Positions 27,521 to 36,633 of a stretch of DNA of 64,000 nucleotides are shown one piece after another. The notes beneath the pieces are model-generated. The model did no database searches, was not told the DNA's origin, and worked only from the letters and a program-made list of their open reading frames with translations. Source of the DNA: Nissabacter sp. SGAir0207 (GTDB lineage: Bacteria; Pseudomonadota; Gammaproteobacteria; Enterobacterales; Enterobacteriaceae); assembly GCF_005491205.1 (NCBI RefSeq), contig NZ_CP028035.1:1240001-1304000 (forward strand). The letters are read 5' to 3'. The translations under genes and the position numbers were made by a program. Within the stretch, counting starts at the first letter, position 1. Every line of letters begins with the position of its first letter.

Positions 27521-29089
27521 CTAGGGGCGGTAGCCCGCCACAAACGTCCGCAGCGCATCAAGCGCCAGCGGCCGGCTATAGAGGTAGCCCTGCAAATAGG
27601 TCACGCCGCGCTCGCGCAGGTAGTGCGCCTGCTGGGGCGTCTCCACCCCCTCGGCCACCGTTTTGAGTCCCAGCTCCTGCGTCAGGTTGAGCACCGTGTC
27701 CAGTACCGGCGCGGTCACCGTCTGCCGGCCAATGGCGGTGATAAAACCACGGTCAATCTTCAAATAGTCGAGATTGAACTGCTCCAGGTAGATCAGGGCG
27801 CTGTGGCCGGTGCCGAAATCATCAATGGCAATCTCAATCTGCTGGGCGCGCAGCCAGTCAAATTTATGCTGCGCGTCACGGGCGGCCACCATGCCACGCT
27901 CGGTGATCTCAAACACCACGTTGAAGTGGTGGGTGGGCAGGCGGTTGAGGAAGTGCAGCACGTCACGCTCAAAGTGCGGATCGCTGAGATGGGCGGGCGA
28001 CAGGTTGACCGCCAGCTTGGCCCCGACGGGCAGGATGGTCTGCAACTGGATGGCATCCTGCGCAATCAGCCGGAACAGATGGCGGGTCAGCGGCACGATC
28101 AGCCCTTGGTTCTCGGCATAGGTAATGAAGACATCCGGCGGGATGGCACCCTCGGTGGGGTGGTGCCAGCGCATCAGCGCCTCAACACCGGCCACCTGCT
28201 GTGAGCGGGTCTCGATCACCGGCTGGTAGACCATGTGGAATTGGCGCTGGCGCATCGCCCCCACCATCTCATGACCTGCGCTGTGGCGCGCCCGTTGCAG
28301 ATAGTAGCTGAGCGCACCGAGTAGCGAGGCCAGCAGCAGCCCTGCCAGCAGCGTGACCTGTATGTCGCCAGCCGTCAGGCTCTGGCTGTAGAAGCGCAGC
28401 ACCGCGGGCGTGCCGGGCACCGGCAGGTCATGGGCATTTTTGTCCGTCAGTGCCGCGCGCTTGAGCAGGCTGGCGCTGAAGTTGGTGAGCGCGTAATCGC
28501 CAATCATGATGGCCATGCCATCGCGGCCTTGGCCGCCGTAGCGGCGGCTAAACAGCAAATAGGGGCTGACGGTGATATCCAGCGTCGCCAGCACGCCACT
28601 CTGCGTCTCGCCGGGGGTGGCCAGCCAGACGCCGATGGCGGGCTTCTCCGGCACCATCACGGTGCCCGGTTGCAGCGCCATGTCCTGCGGCAACTGGAGG
28701 CGCAGCGCCGGGTAGATCTCCGCCACCTGCCGGGAGATGGCGCCCATCGCCGAGGAGCAGTAGGCCTCACCCTCGCGTACCAACAGGAAGGTGCGCACGC
28801 CACGGGTAAAGGCGGCGCGCTGGGTGAGGGAGGCTTGCGTCATGTCGCAGGGCAGGCGGGTCATGTCGCCCATCTGCGCCATATTCTCCCGCAGCGCAGC
28901 CAGGTACTCGACGGTAAAGTTCAGCACGTCTTGCGTCAGGCGCTGCTGCTGGCGTTCGTTGGCTTGGTAAACCACCCACAGGGTGATGCCATTAAATAAA
29001 AGAAAAAAGAGGGAGGCGAGAAGGAGGCTGCGTCGTAAATAACGTCGCTTGGGCAAAACGGTATGCGTTAATGCCGTTTTTAACCGCAT
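27521..29089 (-). CDS. pdeN: Membrane c-di-GMP phosphodiesterase PdeN (Rtn), CSS-EAL type
   Basis: This protein of about 522 residues has two membrane helices (about 20-40 and 245-265) around a periplasmic CSS domain (CSS motif in YCSSAMG, plus a second Cys in RLPCDMTQ). A C-terminal EAL domain follows with GVEALMRW, DDFGTGHS and AEGVETPQQ, so it should be active in cleaving c-di-GMP. In this class a disulfide in the periplasm, reversed by DsbA/DsbB, controls activity. I prefer the ATG at 29089 over 29098 because AGGA lies directly against the upstream ATG. It sits next to mepS, as in E. coli. Confidence 0.92.
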   Translation of the reverse strand: MRLKTALTHTVLPKRRYLRRSLLLASLFFLLFNGITLWVVYQANERQQQRLTQDVLNFTVEYLAALRENMAQMGDMTRLPCDMTQASLTQRAAFTRGVRTFLLVREGEAYCSSAMGAISRQVAEIYPALRLQLPQDMALQPGTVMVPEKPAIGVWLATPGETQSGVLATLDITVSPYLLFSRRYGGQGRDGMAIMIGDYALTNFSASLLKRAALTDKNAHDLPVPGTPAVLRFYSQSLTAGDIQVTLLAGLLLASLLGALSYYLQRARHSAGHEMVGAMRQRQFHMVYQPVIETRSQQVAGVEALMRWHHPTEGAIPPDVFITYAENQGLIVPLTRHLFRLIAQDAIQLQTILPVGAKLAVNLSPAHLSDPHFERDVLHFLNRLPTHHFNVVFEITERGMVAARDAQHKFDWLRAQQIEIAIDDFGTGHSALIYLEQFNLDYLKIDRGFITAIGRQTVTAPVLDTVLNLTQELGLKTVAEGVETPQQAHYLRERGVTYLQGYLYSRPLALDALRTFVAGYRP

Positions 29090-29198
29090 AATGTTCATTC
29101 CTTTACGGCATGCCTGAATGGTTCCAGTATAACTGACCGCGGGCAGCGCACGACGCCAATTTTAACCAATTGGCGATGGGCTGTGATTGCCAGCAAAT

Positions 29199-29232
29199 AA
29201 AAGAGCGCCTTCCGGGGAAGGCGCTCTTTTAT
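29199..29232. terminator. Terminator downstream of mepS
   Basis: AAAAGAGCGCCTTCC and GGAAGGCGCTCTTTT form a long stem with A and T tracts on opposite sides. On the minus strand it ends mepS transcription before the pdeN leader. Confidence 0.9.
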
Positions 29233-29263
29233 TTCTTTGGCATGAGCAGCAAGGGAAAAAGGC

Positions 29264-29839
29264 TCAGCTATGTGTCCGGTCGTTCAATATCCGTCGCGCT
29301 TCGCGGTAGCGCTTTTTCCAGTAGGCATCACTCAGGCTGGAAATCATTACGCCGCTACTGGTGGAGGCGTGGACAAACTCATCGTTGCCGAGATAGATCC
29401 CGACATGGCGACCCGTCGAGCCGGCGCGGAACAGCACCAAATCGCCAGGGCGTAACTTATTCTTCTGGATGCCACGGCCGATGTCCTTTTGCTCATAGGT
29501 AGAGCGCGGGAGATCCAGGCCAAACTGCTCGCGGAAGGTGGTCTGGACGAAGGCGGAGCAATCAATGCCGCGCTTGCTGGTGCCGCCCAGGCGGTAACGC
29601 ACGCCTTTCCAATCCGCGTACTGGTCCATAATTTTTGACTTCACGTCAACATTACGCACCATCTCTTCAAACTCATCCTGAGAGGCTTGCAGTAAAAAAC
29701 CGTTCCGGTCATTAACTGCATGCGTCTCAGTCTGCGCGTGTTGTGAATTCATCGAACTACAGGCGGAGAGCATGACTGCCATCGCCATTGCGGGGACTGC
29801 CCGCCACATATATCTCAGAAACGGTTGAGACTTGACCAT
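29264..29839 (-). CDS. mepS: Murein DD-endopeptidase MepS (Spr)
   Basis: This 191-residue outer-membrane lipoprotein has a signal peptide with lipobox (LSAC, about residue 26) and an NlpC/P60 domain. The catalytic triad is Cys in GIDCSAFV and His in GRHVGIYLG, with a third polar residue in FVHAST. It cuts D-Ala-mDAP cross-links so that new peptidoglycan can be inserted, and in E. coli its level is set by NlpI-Prc proteolysis. Length and sequence match E. coli MepS. Confidence 0.95.
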   Translation of the reverse strand: MVKSQPFLRYMWRAVPAMAMAVMLSACSSMNSQHAQTETHAVNDRNGFLLQASQDEFEEMVRNVDVKSKIMDQYADWKGVRYRLGGTSKRGIDCSAFVQTTFREQFGLDLPRSTYEQKDIGRGIQKNKLRPGDLVLFRAGSTGRHVGIYLGNDEFVHASTSSGVMISSLSDAYWKKRYREARRILNDRTHS

Positions 29840-30214
29840 TATGAGTGTTTTCCCTTGCTGTCCTTAACGACGAATGTCGCTATCAGAAAATGCCAAACGA
29901 AAAGAGCCTACTTATCGTCTGAGTATCGAGCAATTCACCTGCTTGAAAATTGTGGCTTTACGCACAAATTTCATGAAATTTCAGGCGAAAAAAATCAATA
30001 ACTCCAAAAGCGAATCCGAGATTACCTTAACCCCCTAAGGATTGCGAGTGCTTTTAAAGCATTTCTTATAAGAATTTATGATGTAAGTCGATGTAAGCAC
30101 AGGAGCAGAATCCGCTGTGCTCTTTTTAGCCGCATTTCGCTGAAATCAACGCCACAAGCGGGAGAAATGTCAATTTATTGTCAATTCTCGGTGAGAATTG
30201 CCGAATATAAATGT
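29840..30214. other. A+T-rich intergenic region upstream of mepS
   Basis: No gene is supported in this 375-bp stretch. The part next to mepS should hold its promoter and leader. A perfect 8-bp dyad (CAATTCTC GGT GAGAATTG, 30182-30200) lies just beyond the lpxT terminator; its role is unknown. Confidence 0.5.
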
Positions 30215-30239
30215 AAAAAACGGGAGCCATTGGCTCCCG
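30215..30239 (-). terminator. lpxT terminator
   Basis: On the minus strand CGGGAGCCA and TGGCTCCCG pair with a one-base gap, followed by TTTTTT. It lies 46 bp after the lpxT stop. Confidence 0.8.
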
Positions 30240-30284
30240 TGGGCATACTTTTTTTATATCAGTGTGGCTGTCTATTTTATTTAA

Positions 30285-30989
30285 TTATGCGCGGCGCGTT
30301 TTTCCCGGCAACCGGTTATTGAGCCATTCAATCACCCGGTCGCATGCCGGGGTGAGCAACCACCAGCTCATGCCCACCAGCACCACCGACAGGGAGCCGA
30401 CGGCGATGTCAGTGAACCAGTGCGCGCCAATCATCAGGCGCGGCAGCGAGAAGATCACCACAATCGCCAGCGCCAGCGCGAAGGCGCCGCGGGTGAAGTA
30501 GCGCCCCATAAAGCAGGCGAAGATGATCAGCATCATGCCGTGGTCGCCGGGGAAGCTGTTGCTGGAGGCGTCCTTGGTCGGGATGCCGGTCAGCTCGCTG
30601 ACGCGGTTGACGTGCGGGAAGTAGAGCGACGGGCTGCGGTGCTGCACCGGCAGCAGGTGGCCAAGCTGGTTGAGCACCACGGCGGTCAGCAGCATCACCA
30701 CGCCGGTCACCAGCAGGCGGCGACGCCCCTCCGGCCCCTGTCGCAGGTAGAAGGAGAGGTAGAGTAGGCCCATCGCCAGCAGCGAGCAGCCATCAAACAG
30801 CCGGTTATTGGTCACGGCAACCAGCTTCAGGAAGCCGGGGCTGGTGGCCAGATGCTGGTTGAAATAGAAAAAGATGGAAGCATCAATCGGGAACCAGAAG
30901 CCGTGGTTGGCGGGCAGGTAGTAGGAGAGGAACAGTGCCACGCCCAGCAGGTTCAGCAACAGGATTGCAGGAAGATTTTTGCGCCACAT
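30285..30989 (-). CDS. lpxT: Lipid A 1-diphosphate synthase LpxT (YeiU)
   Basis: This 234-residue membrane protein is of the PAP2 family, with six helices and the acid phosphatase motifs (SFPGDHGMM; then SLPRLMIGAHWFTDI). LpxT transfers a phosphate from undecaprenyl diphosphate to the 1-position of lipid A on the periplasmic side and recycles the lipid carrier. E. coli LpxT is 237 residues and lies in the same place, between mepS and yeiR. The ribosome binding site is weak. Confidence 0.92.
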   Translation of the reverse strand: MWRKNLPAILLLNLLGVALFLSYYLPANHGFWFPIDASIFFYFNQHLATSPGFLKLVAVTNNRLFDGCSLLAMGLLYLSFYLRQGPEGRRRLLVTGVVMLLTAVVLNQLGHLLPVQHRSPSLYFPHVNRVSELTGIPTKDASSNSFPGDHGMMLIIFACFMGRYFTRGAFALALAIVVIFSLPRLMIGAHWFTDIAVGSLSVVLVGMSWWLLTPACDRVIEWLNNRLPGKTRRA

Positions 30990-31048
30990 AGCGGTGATGA
31001 CCTATTTTGTTATTTGATGAAATCAAATCCATAAAATTGGCGGATAAA

Positions 31049-32029
31049 TTAAGCGTCACCGGCTAAACGTAGCTTCAACAAAGCCGATTGAAGCGCATTC
31101 CAGTCCGCTTCACCCTGGGTAATCACCTCGATCCGGCTGTCCAACGGCGCGCCCGGCCGGGTCTCAATCTTGAAATCCTGCCCCTGCCGGTTCAGCAGCA
31201 GGGTGCCCTCGGCAATCCGTAGCACCCCTTTGACGCGCTCCACCGGGGCCAGCCGCGCCCACTCCATCAGCGGGATGGTGTCAAACACCGTCTCCTCATC
31301 GAAAATCCAACCGCAGCTACTGTGCCCCTGGCCGTGGCTGAGGGCGCGCCGCCAGCGCTGGTTGCCCGGCAGGCTGAGTGCCGCCAGCCCACGCGCCGCT
31401 GGGGTGCCGTGGTGGTGCGCGCCATCCGGCAGCGTGCGCAGGTTTTGGCGCGGCAGCGCAAGCAGCGCGGCATCCACCTCGCCCTGTTGCACCTCAATCA
31501 CCGGGCGGCCACCCGCCTCATTGGCTACCCACGCCGCCAGCCGTTGGCGATCCGCCTCCTGCCAGGTGTCCTGCTTATTGGCGATGATCAGATCGGCGGC
31601 GGCCAGCTGGTCGCGGAAATTCTCGTTATCGCGGTAACGTTCCTCGCCGAGCTGGCGCGCGTCCAGCAGGCAGAGGGTCGCCTGTAGCGTCAGCCAGGGC
31701 TGGTAGGTCTCCGCAGTGAGCAGCGAGAGGATCTGCTTGGGGTGACCGAGGCCGGTCGGCTCAATCAGCAGCCGGTCAGGCTTCTGCTTGAGCAGCATAT
31801 TCAGGCCAATCTGCATCGGCAGGCCGTTCACGCAGCACATGCAGCCACCGGGGATCTCCTTAAGCACCGCTCCCTGTCCGGCCAGCAGCGCGCCGTCAAT
31901 GCCCACTTCGCCAAACTCATTAACCAGAATAGCCCAATTCTCATGGCTGGGTTTCTGGCTCAGCAAGTGGCGCAGGGTGGTGGTTTTACCGCTGCCCAAA
32001 AAGCCGGTAATCAGGTTCACGTAGGTCAT
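31049..32029 (-). CDS. yeiR: Zinc-binding G3E-family GTPase YeiR
   Basis: This 326-residue protein of the COG0523/CobW group has Walker A GFLGSGKTT, the metal-binding CxCC motif (GGCMCCVNG), the Walker B-like region (EPTGLGHP) and NKQD for guanine recognition. A C-terminal CobW domain carries several His residues (ALSHGQGHSSCGW region). E. coli YeiR binds zinc and hydrolyses GTP; family members act as metallochaperones. AAGGA precedes the ATG. In E. coli it neighbours yeiQ; here a seven-gene block lies between them. Confidence 0.92.
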   Translation of the reverse strand: MTYVNLITGFLGSGKTTTLRHLLSQKPSHENWAILVNEFGEVGIDGALLAGQGAVLKEIPGGCMCCVNGLPMQIGLNMLLKQKPDRLLIEPTGLGHPKQILSLLTAETYQPWLTLQATLCLLDARQLGEERYRDNENFRDQLAAADLIIANKQDTWQEADRQRLAAWVANEAGGRPVIEVQQGEVDAALLALPRQNLRTLPDGAHHHGTPAARGLAALSLPGNQRWRRALSHGQGHSSCGWIFDEETVFDTIPLMEWARLAPVERVKGVLRIAEGTLLLNRQGQDFKIETRPGAPLDSRIEVITQGEADWNALQSALLKLRLAGDA

Positions 32030-32182
32030 CTGTCTGTCCTTTATTCATGGCGGTGCCGGGAGTGGCGCAGGCCGACTCCCTTGTTCAGCGCAAATTGGCC
32101 GCAGCCAGCGCCTAAAAATAGTGGCCTGTGTGGCGACTGATTTACAAGATAAATTTTATAGGCGCAAAAAATGGCGGGGGCA

Positions 32183-32208
32183 AATAAAAGGGGCGGCAGG
32201 TGCGCCCC
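32183..32208 (-). terminator. Terminator at the end of the ATP-grasp operon
   Basis: On the minus strand GGGGCG and CGCCCC pair around a 7-base loop, followed by TTTTATTTG. It lies about 15 bp after the stop of the last ATP-grasp gene and ends the six-gene operon. Confidence 0.6.
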
Positions 32209-32222
32209 GTGGGGAGGGGTAG

Positions 32223-33467
32223 TCAGGCGATGGTCAGTGCCTGCTCAATGCGGGTGGCCAGTTGCGCCAGTGACGCCAGCAGCTGCGGATAGTCGGGATG
32301 GGTGAGAATGATGTGGCCGACAAAATCGGCGTTGCTCTGCACCTCCGCGCCAACCCTGTCGCCCGGCCGGGCGGAGAAGTGGCCCTGATGCAGCGCAATG
32401 CCCGCCTCGCACGCCAGTGCCGCCATCTCCGGCAGCGCCAGCAGGCGGCCAGCGCGCGGCGCGCGCAACATGCGGATACCGGCATAGCCGCGCGGGCGCA
32501 GCGGCTGGGCGACTGGCTGGCCGTCGGTGGCCCAGCGCAACCACGTCAGCCAGGGGTCGAACCCCTCAAAGCTCAGGTGGGCCAGATCCCAGATGTGCAT
32601 TCCGGCCGGGCGCATGTTGGTCTCCACCGCCGCCGTGGCATCGGGCAGCAGGAAGATCTCATTGTGCCACGCGCCGTGGCGGGCAGAGACCAGCGACTGC
32701 ATATGCGCCCCGGCGGCCGAGAGCCGCCGCGCCTCCTCCGGCGGCAGCGGCGCGGGCACGATCTGCTGGTACTCCGCCCGGTACAGCCCCTCGGTGGTGT
32801 GCTTCTCGGTGATCCATTGCTGCCCGGCGACGCAGTCCCAACTGTACTCGCGCGCACCCTCCACCAGCGACTCAACAATGATGCCACCGCCGTGGTAGGG
32901 CGCGACGGCGGCCCAGGCGCGGGCGCACTCCCCCTGCTGGCCGATCACCTGGCAGCCACGGCTGTTGCCCTCCTGCGCTGGCTTGAGGAAGGCTTTGCCG
33001 CCCAGCCGCGCCACCTCCTGTTGCAGCGCGGGCAGGCTCGCCACCTGCTGGCTGGAGAGTGGGCGGTAGCCCGCCGGATGGCTGAGCGCCTGGCTGTCGA
33101 GCTGGCGGAACAGGCGTTTGTCCAGCCCGGCCAGCGCCTCCTCGGGCGTCGCACCCGGCAGGCCGAAGTGACCAGCAAGGCGCGCGCCCAGCGGCACGCC
33201 GCGATCCGAGAAGGGCAGGATGCCGATCGGCTGCAACTGCTGGCGTTGCAGGCTTGCCAGCACGTGGGCGAGGCTGGCCTCACCCTGTTGTATGTCGAAC
33301 GGGGCCTCAATCACCCAGTCGGCAAACAGCGCATCCAGCTCATTGGCCCGCTCCGTCACCAGCACCAGCCGGGCATCAAAGTGCTTCGCCGCCGCCCGGC
33401 GCATCTTCTCGACATCATAAATTCGGACATTGTTGTAGCCGGTGACAATAAAACAGTGCGTGCTCAT
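32223..33467 (-). CDS. ATP-grasp ligase C (third ligase of the cluster)
   Basis: This 414-residue protein is an ATP-grasp enzyme like L-amino-acid ligases (BacD/YwfE class) and carboxylate-amine ligases. Visible landmarks are the ATP-binding Lys (K162 in KAFLKPAQEGNSRG), the hinge acid (E199 in GIIVESLVEG) and metal-binding residues (E270 in WHNEIF; E282, N284 and R286 in ETNMRPAG). Such enzymes activate a carboxylate as an acyl phosphate and join it to an amine. The ATG at 33467 has GGAG five bases upstream and overlaps the previous stop (ATGA). Its pairwise likeness to the other two ligases is low outside motifs, so it probably has a different substrate. The product is unknown. Confidence 0.85.
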   Translation of the reverse strand: MSTHCFIVTGYNNVRIYDVEKMRRAAAKHFDARLVLVTERANELDALFADWVIEAPFDIQQGEASLAHVLASLQRQQLQPIGILPFSDRGVPLGARLAGHFGLPGATPEEALAGLDKRLFRQLDSQALSHPAGYRPLSSQQVASLPALQQEVARLGGKAFLKPAQEGNSRGCQVIGQQGECARAWAAVAPYHGGGIIVESLVEGAREYSWDCVAGQQWITEKHTTEGLYRAEYQQIVPAPLPPEEARRLSAAGAHMQSLVSARHGAWHNEIFLLPDATAAVETNMRPAGMHIWDLAHLSFEGFDPWLTWLRWATDGQPVAQPLRPRGYAGIRMLRAPRAGRLLALPEMAALACEAGIALHQGHFSARPGDRVGAEVQSNADFVGHIILTHPDYPQLLASLAQLATRIEQALTIA

Positions 33468-34627
33468 CGTAGCTCCACCAGGTTGCATTCATGGAAAATC
33501 GCATCGATCACCTCGGCAATCTCCTGCTCGGCACCGGCCACCACGCCGCTGAGCGGTGAGGCCTCTGGGGAGTAGGAGATCGTCCCACCGGCTGGCGCGG
33601 CGGTGTTGTGTTGGTAGTGCAGCAGGCAGGCCGCCCACTTATCGGCATCAAACGGCAACTGCCACGCCGCCGCCAGATGATGGGACGGGTAGACAAACCA
33701 GCCGTAGAACAGTGGGTTGATGCTGCCCACCGCCGCGGGCGTCATGCCATCGATCTGGTAGCGCAGGTCGGCGTGGTAAAGGTTGACGCCGGTGCGCAGG
33801 TGGAAGGTCTCGGCAACGCCCGCCCCGCCGACCCGCGCGGCGGTCTCCAGAAACCAGAGGTGGCCGTCGGCATCCTCAATGGCCTCAAAATGGAAGCTGC
33901 CATCGCGGTAGCCCAGCGCCGCCAGCACCTCCGTCACCAGCGCCCGGTGCGCTGGCGTGGTGCGGATCTGCACCGACCCCAGCGGCGAGCCGCTGGAGAA
34001 GCTGAGGCAGGTGCGCAGGTAGCGGCTGCTGACAAACGCCCGCGGCTTGCCGTTCGACAGCCAGCCGTCGAAGTGGAGCACCGCGCCCTCAATAAAGGTC
34101 TCCACCATCATGCTCTCCGCGTTGTCGAGCTGGAAAATGGCGGCGCGGATGGCGGCGTCATCCCCGGTCAGGATGCCGAGGCTGGAGGCCTCCTCACGCG
34201 GCTTGAGCAGGAAGCGGCCCGGCTGCGGCGGCAACTGCAAAAACTCCAGCGGGTGCCAGAAGGCGGGCTGGCGGATCTGTTGCTGTTTGCAGCGGTAGCG
34301 CATCACCCACTTATTGCGCAGCGGCAGGATCTGCGGGGGGCGATCGCCGGGAATGGCGAAGTGCTCGCGCACCTGTGCGGCGGCGATCAGGTCATGCTCC
34401 GAGCGGGCAATCAGCCGGTCAGCGCCCGCGAAAATCTGGGCGTAGTGCGCAATCAGCGTGGGGGCGTCAAAGTGGGGCTGGGCGAGCACCACCGCCACGC
34501 TGCCCGCCGGCAGGCGCGGGCCGGGAGGGGTCAGGCAGAAGTAGTAAACCTGATGCGCCCGGTGATCGATGACCTGTTCATAGCGGATCTTCTCGAAGGG
34601 AATACGGTGGAACACAATAATTTTCAT
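33464..34627 (-). CDS. ATP-grasp ligase B with non-canonical metal motif
   Basis: This 387-residue protein has an ATP-grasp fold: K142 (RFLLKPREEASSLG), E177 (MMVETFIEG), E248 (FHFEAIEDADG), and E261 with R265 in ETAARVGG. The canonical E-x-N-x-R motif is altered: the Asn that helps hold the second magnesium is Ala here. It could still be active or serve as a regulatory or binding partner. The ATG at 34627 has GGAG eight bases upstream and overlaps the stop of ligase A as ATGA; the same overlap couples it to ligase C. It begins MKIIVFHRIPFEK, typical of a Rossmann-like pre-ATP-grasp domain. Substrate unknown. Confidence 0.83.
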   Translation of the reverse strand: MKIIVFHRIPFEKIRYEQVIDHRAHQVYYFCLTPPGPRLPAGSVAVVLAQPHFDAPTLIAHYAQIFAGADRLIARSEHDLIAAAQVREHFAIPGDRPPQILPLRNKWVMRYRCKQQQIRQPAFWHPLEFLQLPPQPGRFLLKPREEASSLGILTGDDAAIRAAIFQLDNAESMMVETFIEGAVLHFDGWLSNGKPRAFVSSRYLRTCLSFSSGSPLGSVQIRTTPAHRALVTEVLAALGYRDGSFHFEAIEDADGHLWFLETAARVGGAGVAETFHLRTGVNLYHADLRYQIDGMTPAAVGSINPLFYGWFVYPSHHLAAAWQLPFDADKWAACLLHYQHNTAAPAGGTISYSPEASPLSGVVAGAEQEIAEVIDAIFHECNLVELR

Positions 34628-35871
34628 GCCAGATACTCCGTATCGATATAGCGTTGTGAGGCGGCAATCAGTACCGCCCGCTCCCCGGTGGTCAGCTCCG
34701 TGACATTCCACAGCGCCATGCCAAGGAAAATCTCTCGCTCCACCTGGGGCAGGGTGTCACCGGGCTGGTAGAGCAGGCTCTCCTTCAGCGCCTGCGGCAG
34801 GCCAGCATGGCGGCCAATCCGCGCCAGCGTGCGCCCCGGAACACCGAAAAAGACGCGGAAAAAGAGGTGGCGTGCACCGGCCTGCCGCGCCTGCCGCGGG
34901 CCGTCAATGATCAGCGCCAGCCACTGCCGCAGCAGGCAGACGCCGCTGTGCAGGCGGGTGCTCTCGACGATATAGGCACCGCCGATGCGCGGGTTGATCT
35001 CGATAATTTCCCAATGGCCGCTGGCGTCACACTTCATCTCAACGTGATAGACGCCGGTGTCGGCACCCAGCGTCGCCATCACGCAGCGCAGCAGCGCCAC
35101 GCCAGCCTCAATCTGCGCCGTGGAGAGTGAACGCGGCGGGCAGAGGCTCGCCCCCTCCAGCATGGCGAAACCAGACTGGGCAACCTCCAGCTTCTCATGC
35201 ACCGCCAGCACCGCCAGCGCCCCCTGATCCAGGCTGATCTCAAAACTGCACTCCACCCCGTCAATCAGGCCCTCAATGATAAAGTTCGCCTCGTCTGAGA
35301 AGACGCCCGCGTAGGAGCGATCCGCCACCGCCTGCGCCCGCAGTTGCGCCAGCTGGCCATAGGCGGTGAGGGAGGCGGCCGGGAAGGTGCCCATCGACGC
35401 CAGCCCGGTACGCGGCTTGATGAAGTACTTTTCCCGGTCGGTGATGCTCTGGAACCGCGCCTCATCCAGCAGGTGGCAGGAGACGCGCGACAGCCCGGTG
35501 GCCGCCAGACGGTTGCGCATCCGCCACTTGTCGCGCAGCAGCGCGACGGTCTCCTCGGTGATATCAGTGGCGTTGAACATCTGGTTGGCGTAGGCCATCA
35601 GGTGGCGGTAGCCGTCCCAGACGCTGATGCAGCCCATGAACTGGTGCGTCTGTTCGGTGTCGCGCACCACCTGATCAATGTCCGTGTGGGTCAGGTGCAG
35701 CCCCGCGGTCATCCGGTGGTCGCCGGGGGCGGCTGACCACGCCGGGGGCGCCTGCCGGGTGGGGGCGGAGGAGAGAATAAAATAACCATATCCCCAGCTC
35801 TCAACGATCTGTTTAATGGGATCAACCATTGAGAGCGTCTGGTGGGAAAGAATAAGCACGGATTTTTTCAT
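34624..35871 (-). CDS. ATP-grasp ligase A (first ligase of the cluster)
   Basis: This 415-residue protein has a complete ATP-grasp set: K152 in KYFIKPRTGLASMG, E200 in NFIIEGLIDG, E278 in YHVEMKCDASG, and E291, N293 and R295 in EINPRIGGAY. It resembles carboxylate-amine ligases such as those making dipeptides or amino-acid-derived antibiotics. A strong ribosome binding site (GGAGGAGAGG) precedes the ATG, 24 bp after the diiron oxidase gene. It is the first of three overlapping ligase genes, which would suit stepwise assembly of a small amide-linked product. The amino and carboxyl substrates cannot be read from sequence. Confidence 0.85.
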   Translation of the reverse strand: MKKSVLILSHQTLSMVDPIKQIVESWGYGYFILSSAPTRQAPPAWSAAPGDHRMTAGLHLTHTDIDQVVRDTEQTHQFMGCISVWDGYRHLMAYANQMFNATDITEETVALLRDKWRMRNRLAATGLSRVSCHLLDEARFQSITDREKYFIKPRTGLASMGTFPAASLTAYGQLAQLRAQAVADRSYAGVFSDEANFIIEGLIDGVECSFEISLDQGALAVLAVHEKLEVAQSGFAMLEGASLCPPRSLSTAQIEAGVALLRCVMATLGADTGVYHVEMKCDASGHWEIIEINPRIGGAYIVESTRLHSGVCLLRQWLALIIDGPRQARQAGARHLFFRVFFGVPGRTLARIGRHAGLPQALKESLLYQPGDTLPQVEREIFLGMALWNVTELTTGERAVLIAASQRYIDTEYLA

Positions 35872-35895
35872 TTATTGCCTCTCCTCCCTGAGGGC

Positions 35896-36630
35896 TTATG
35901 CCTGAATGGTTTTTTCGTGCAGTTCCACGAAGAACATTTTCAGCAGTTCCTGAATCTCGGCGAAATAGCGCTTCACATCGGTAATATCCTCATCGCTCTC
36001 AATCAGCAGGCTTAAAATATCCCACATCTCCTGGGTATGGTCTTCCACCAGATCGGTATTGAGGTGGGCGGCCTGGCCGGTGATTTTGTCACTGCCGACG
36101 CTGTCGGCCAGCGCCGTAATTTGTTTGGGGGTAATTTTCTGAGTGGTATATTCCACCAGGTAGCTGTAACAGACCACGCCGAGCGGTTTTTCATGCTCCG
36201 CGACAAAATAGAGGAAACCGGCCAGCAGGCGGGTATAAAAACTCGGTTCGGTCTGGTAGATGGTCTCTTTGCTGATGCCAAGGCTTTCGGCGTCCTGCAT
36301 AAACAGCGTGTCGTGCAGCATCTCCTCATCCTGATAGGCGGCGTAGAGCTGCGCCGCCTCGGCATTGACGCGGGTAATCTTATGCAGCGCGTGGCACTGG
36401 GCGCTGCGCATCAGGCGGATGCGCCAGCAGTGCTCAATCAGGGTCTGGCGATAATAGGCCTGATTGACCTGCTTGCCCTCCAGATGTTTTGCGGAGGGCA
36501 CCGTGTTGTTCCATTCAATAATTTTGGTGTCGAGGAAATCATCAATTTCGCGTTTTACGTCTTGGCTGCGCTCCGGGCCTAAAAACAGCGGCTGGCGAAT
36601 GATGGCGGTGTCTTTAATTCGGTTGATCAT
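35896..36630 (-). CDS. Heme-oxygenase-like diiron oxidase (HDO family)
   Basis: This 244-residue all-helical protein is of the iron-containing redox enzyme family. Candidate ligands follow the HDO pattern: E102/E103 and H106 (YQDEEMLHD), E160 (SYLVEYTT), H189 and D193/D197 with H198 (HLNTDLVEDH). HDO enzymes such as UndA, BesC and the SznF central domain use a labile diiron centre and O2 to oxidise, cleave or N-oxygenate amino and fatty acids. A 2Fe-2S ferredoxin gene lies three bases upstream and could supply electrons. GGAG, six bases before the ATG, fixes the start. This gene and the ferredoxin are visibly more A+T-rich than the flanking genes. The reaction is not predictable from sequence. 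Confidence 0.8.
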   Translation of the reverse strand: MINRIKDTAIIRQPLFLGPERSQDVKREIDDFLDTKIIEWNNTVPSAKHLEGKQVNQAYYRQTLIEHCWRIRLMRSAQCHALHKITRVNAEAAQLYAAYQDEEMLHDTLFMQDAESLGISKETIYQTEPSFYTRLLAGFLYFVAEHEKPLGVVCYSYLVEYTTQKITPKQITALADSVGSDKITGQAAHLNTDLVEDHTQEMWDILSLLIESDEDITDVKRYFAEIQELLKMFFVELHEKTIQA

Positions 36631-36633
36631 TAT

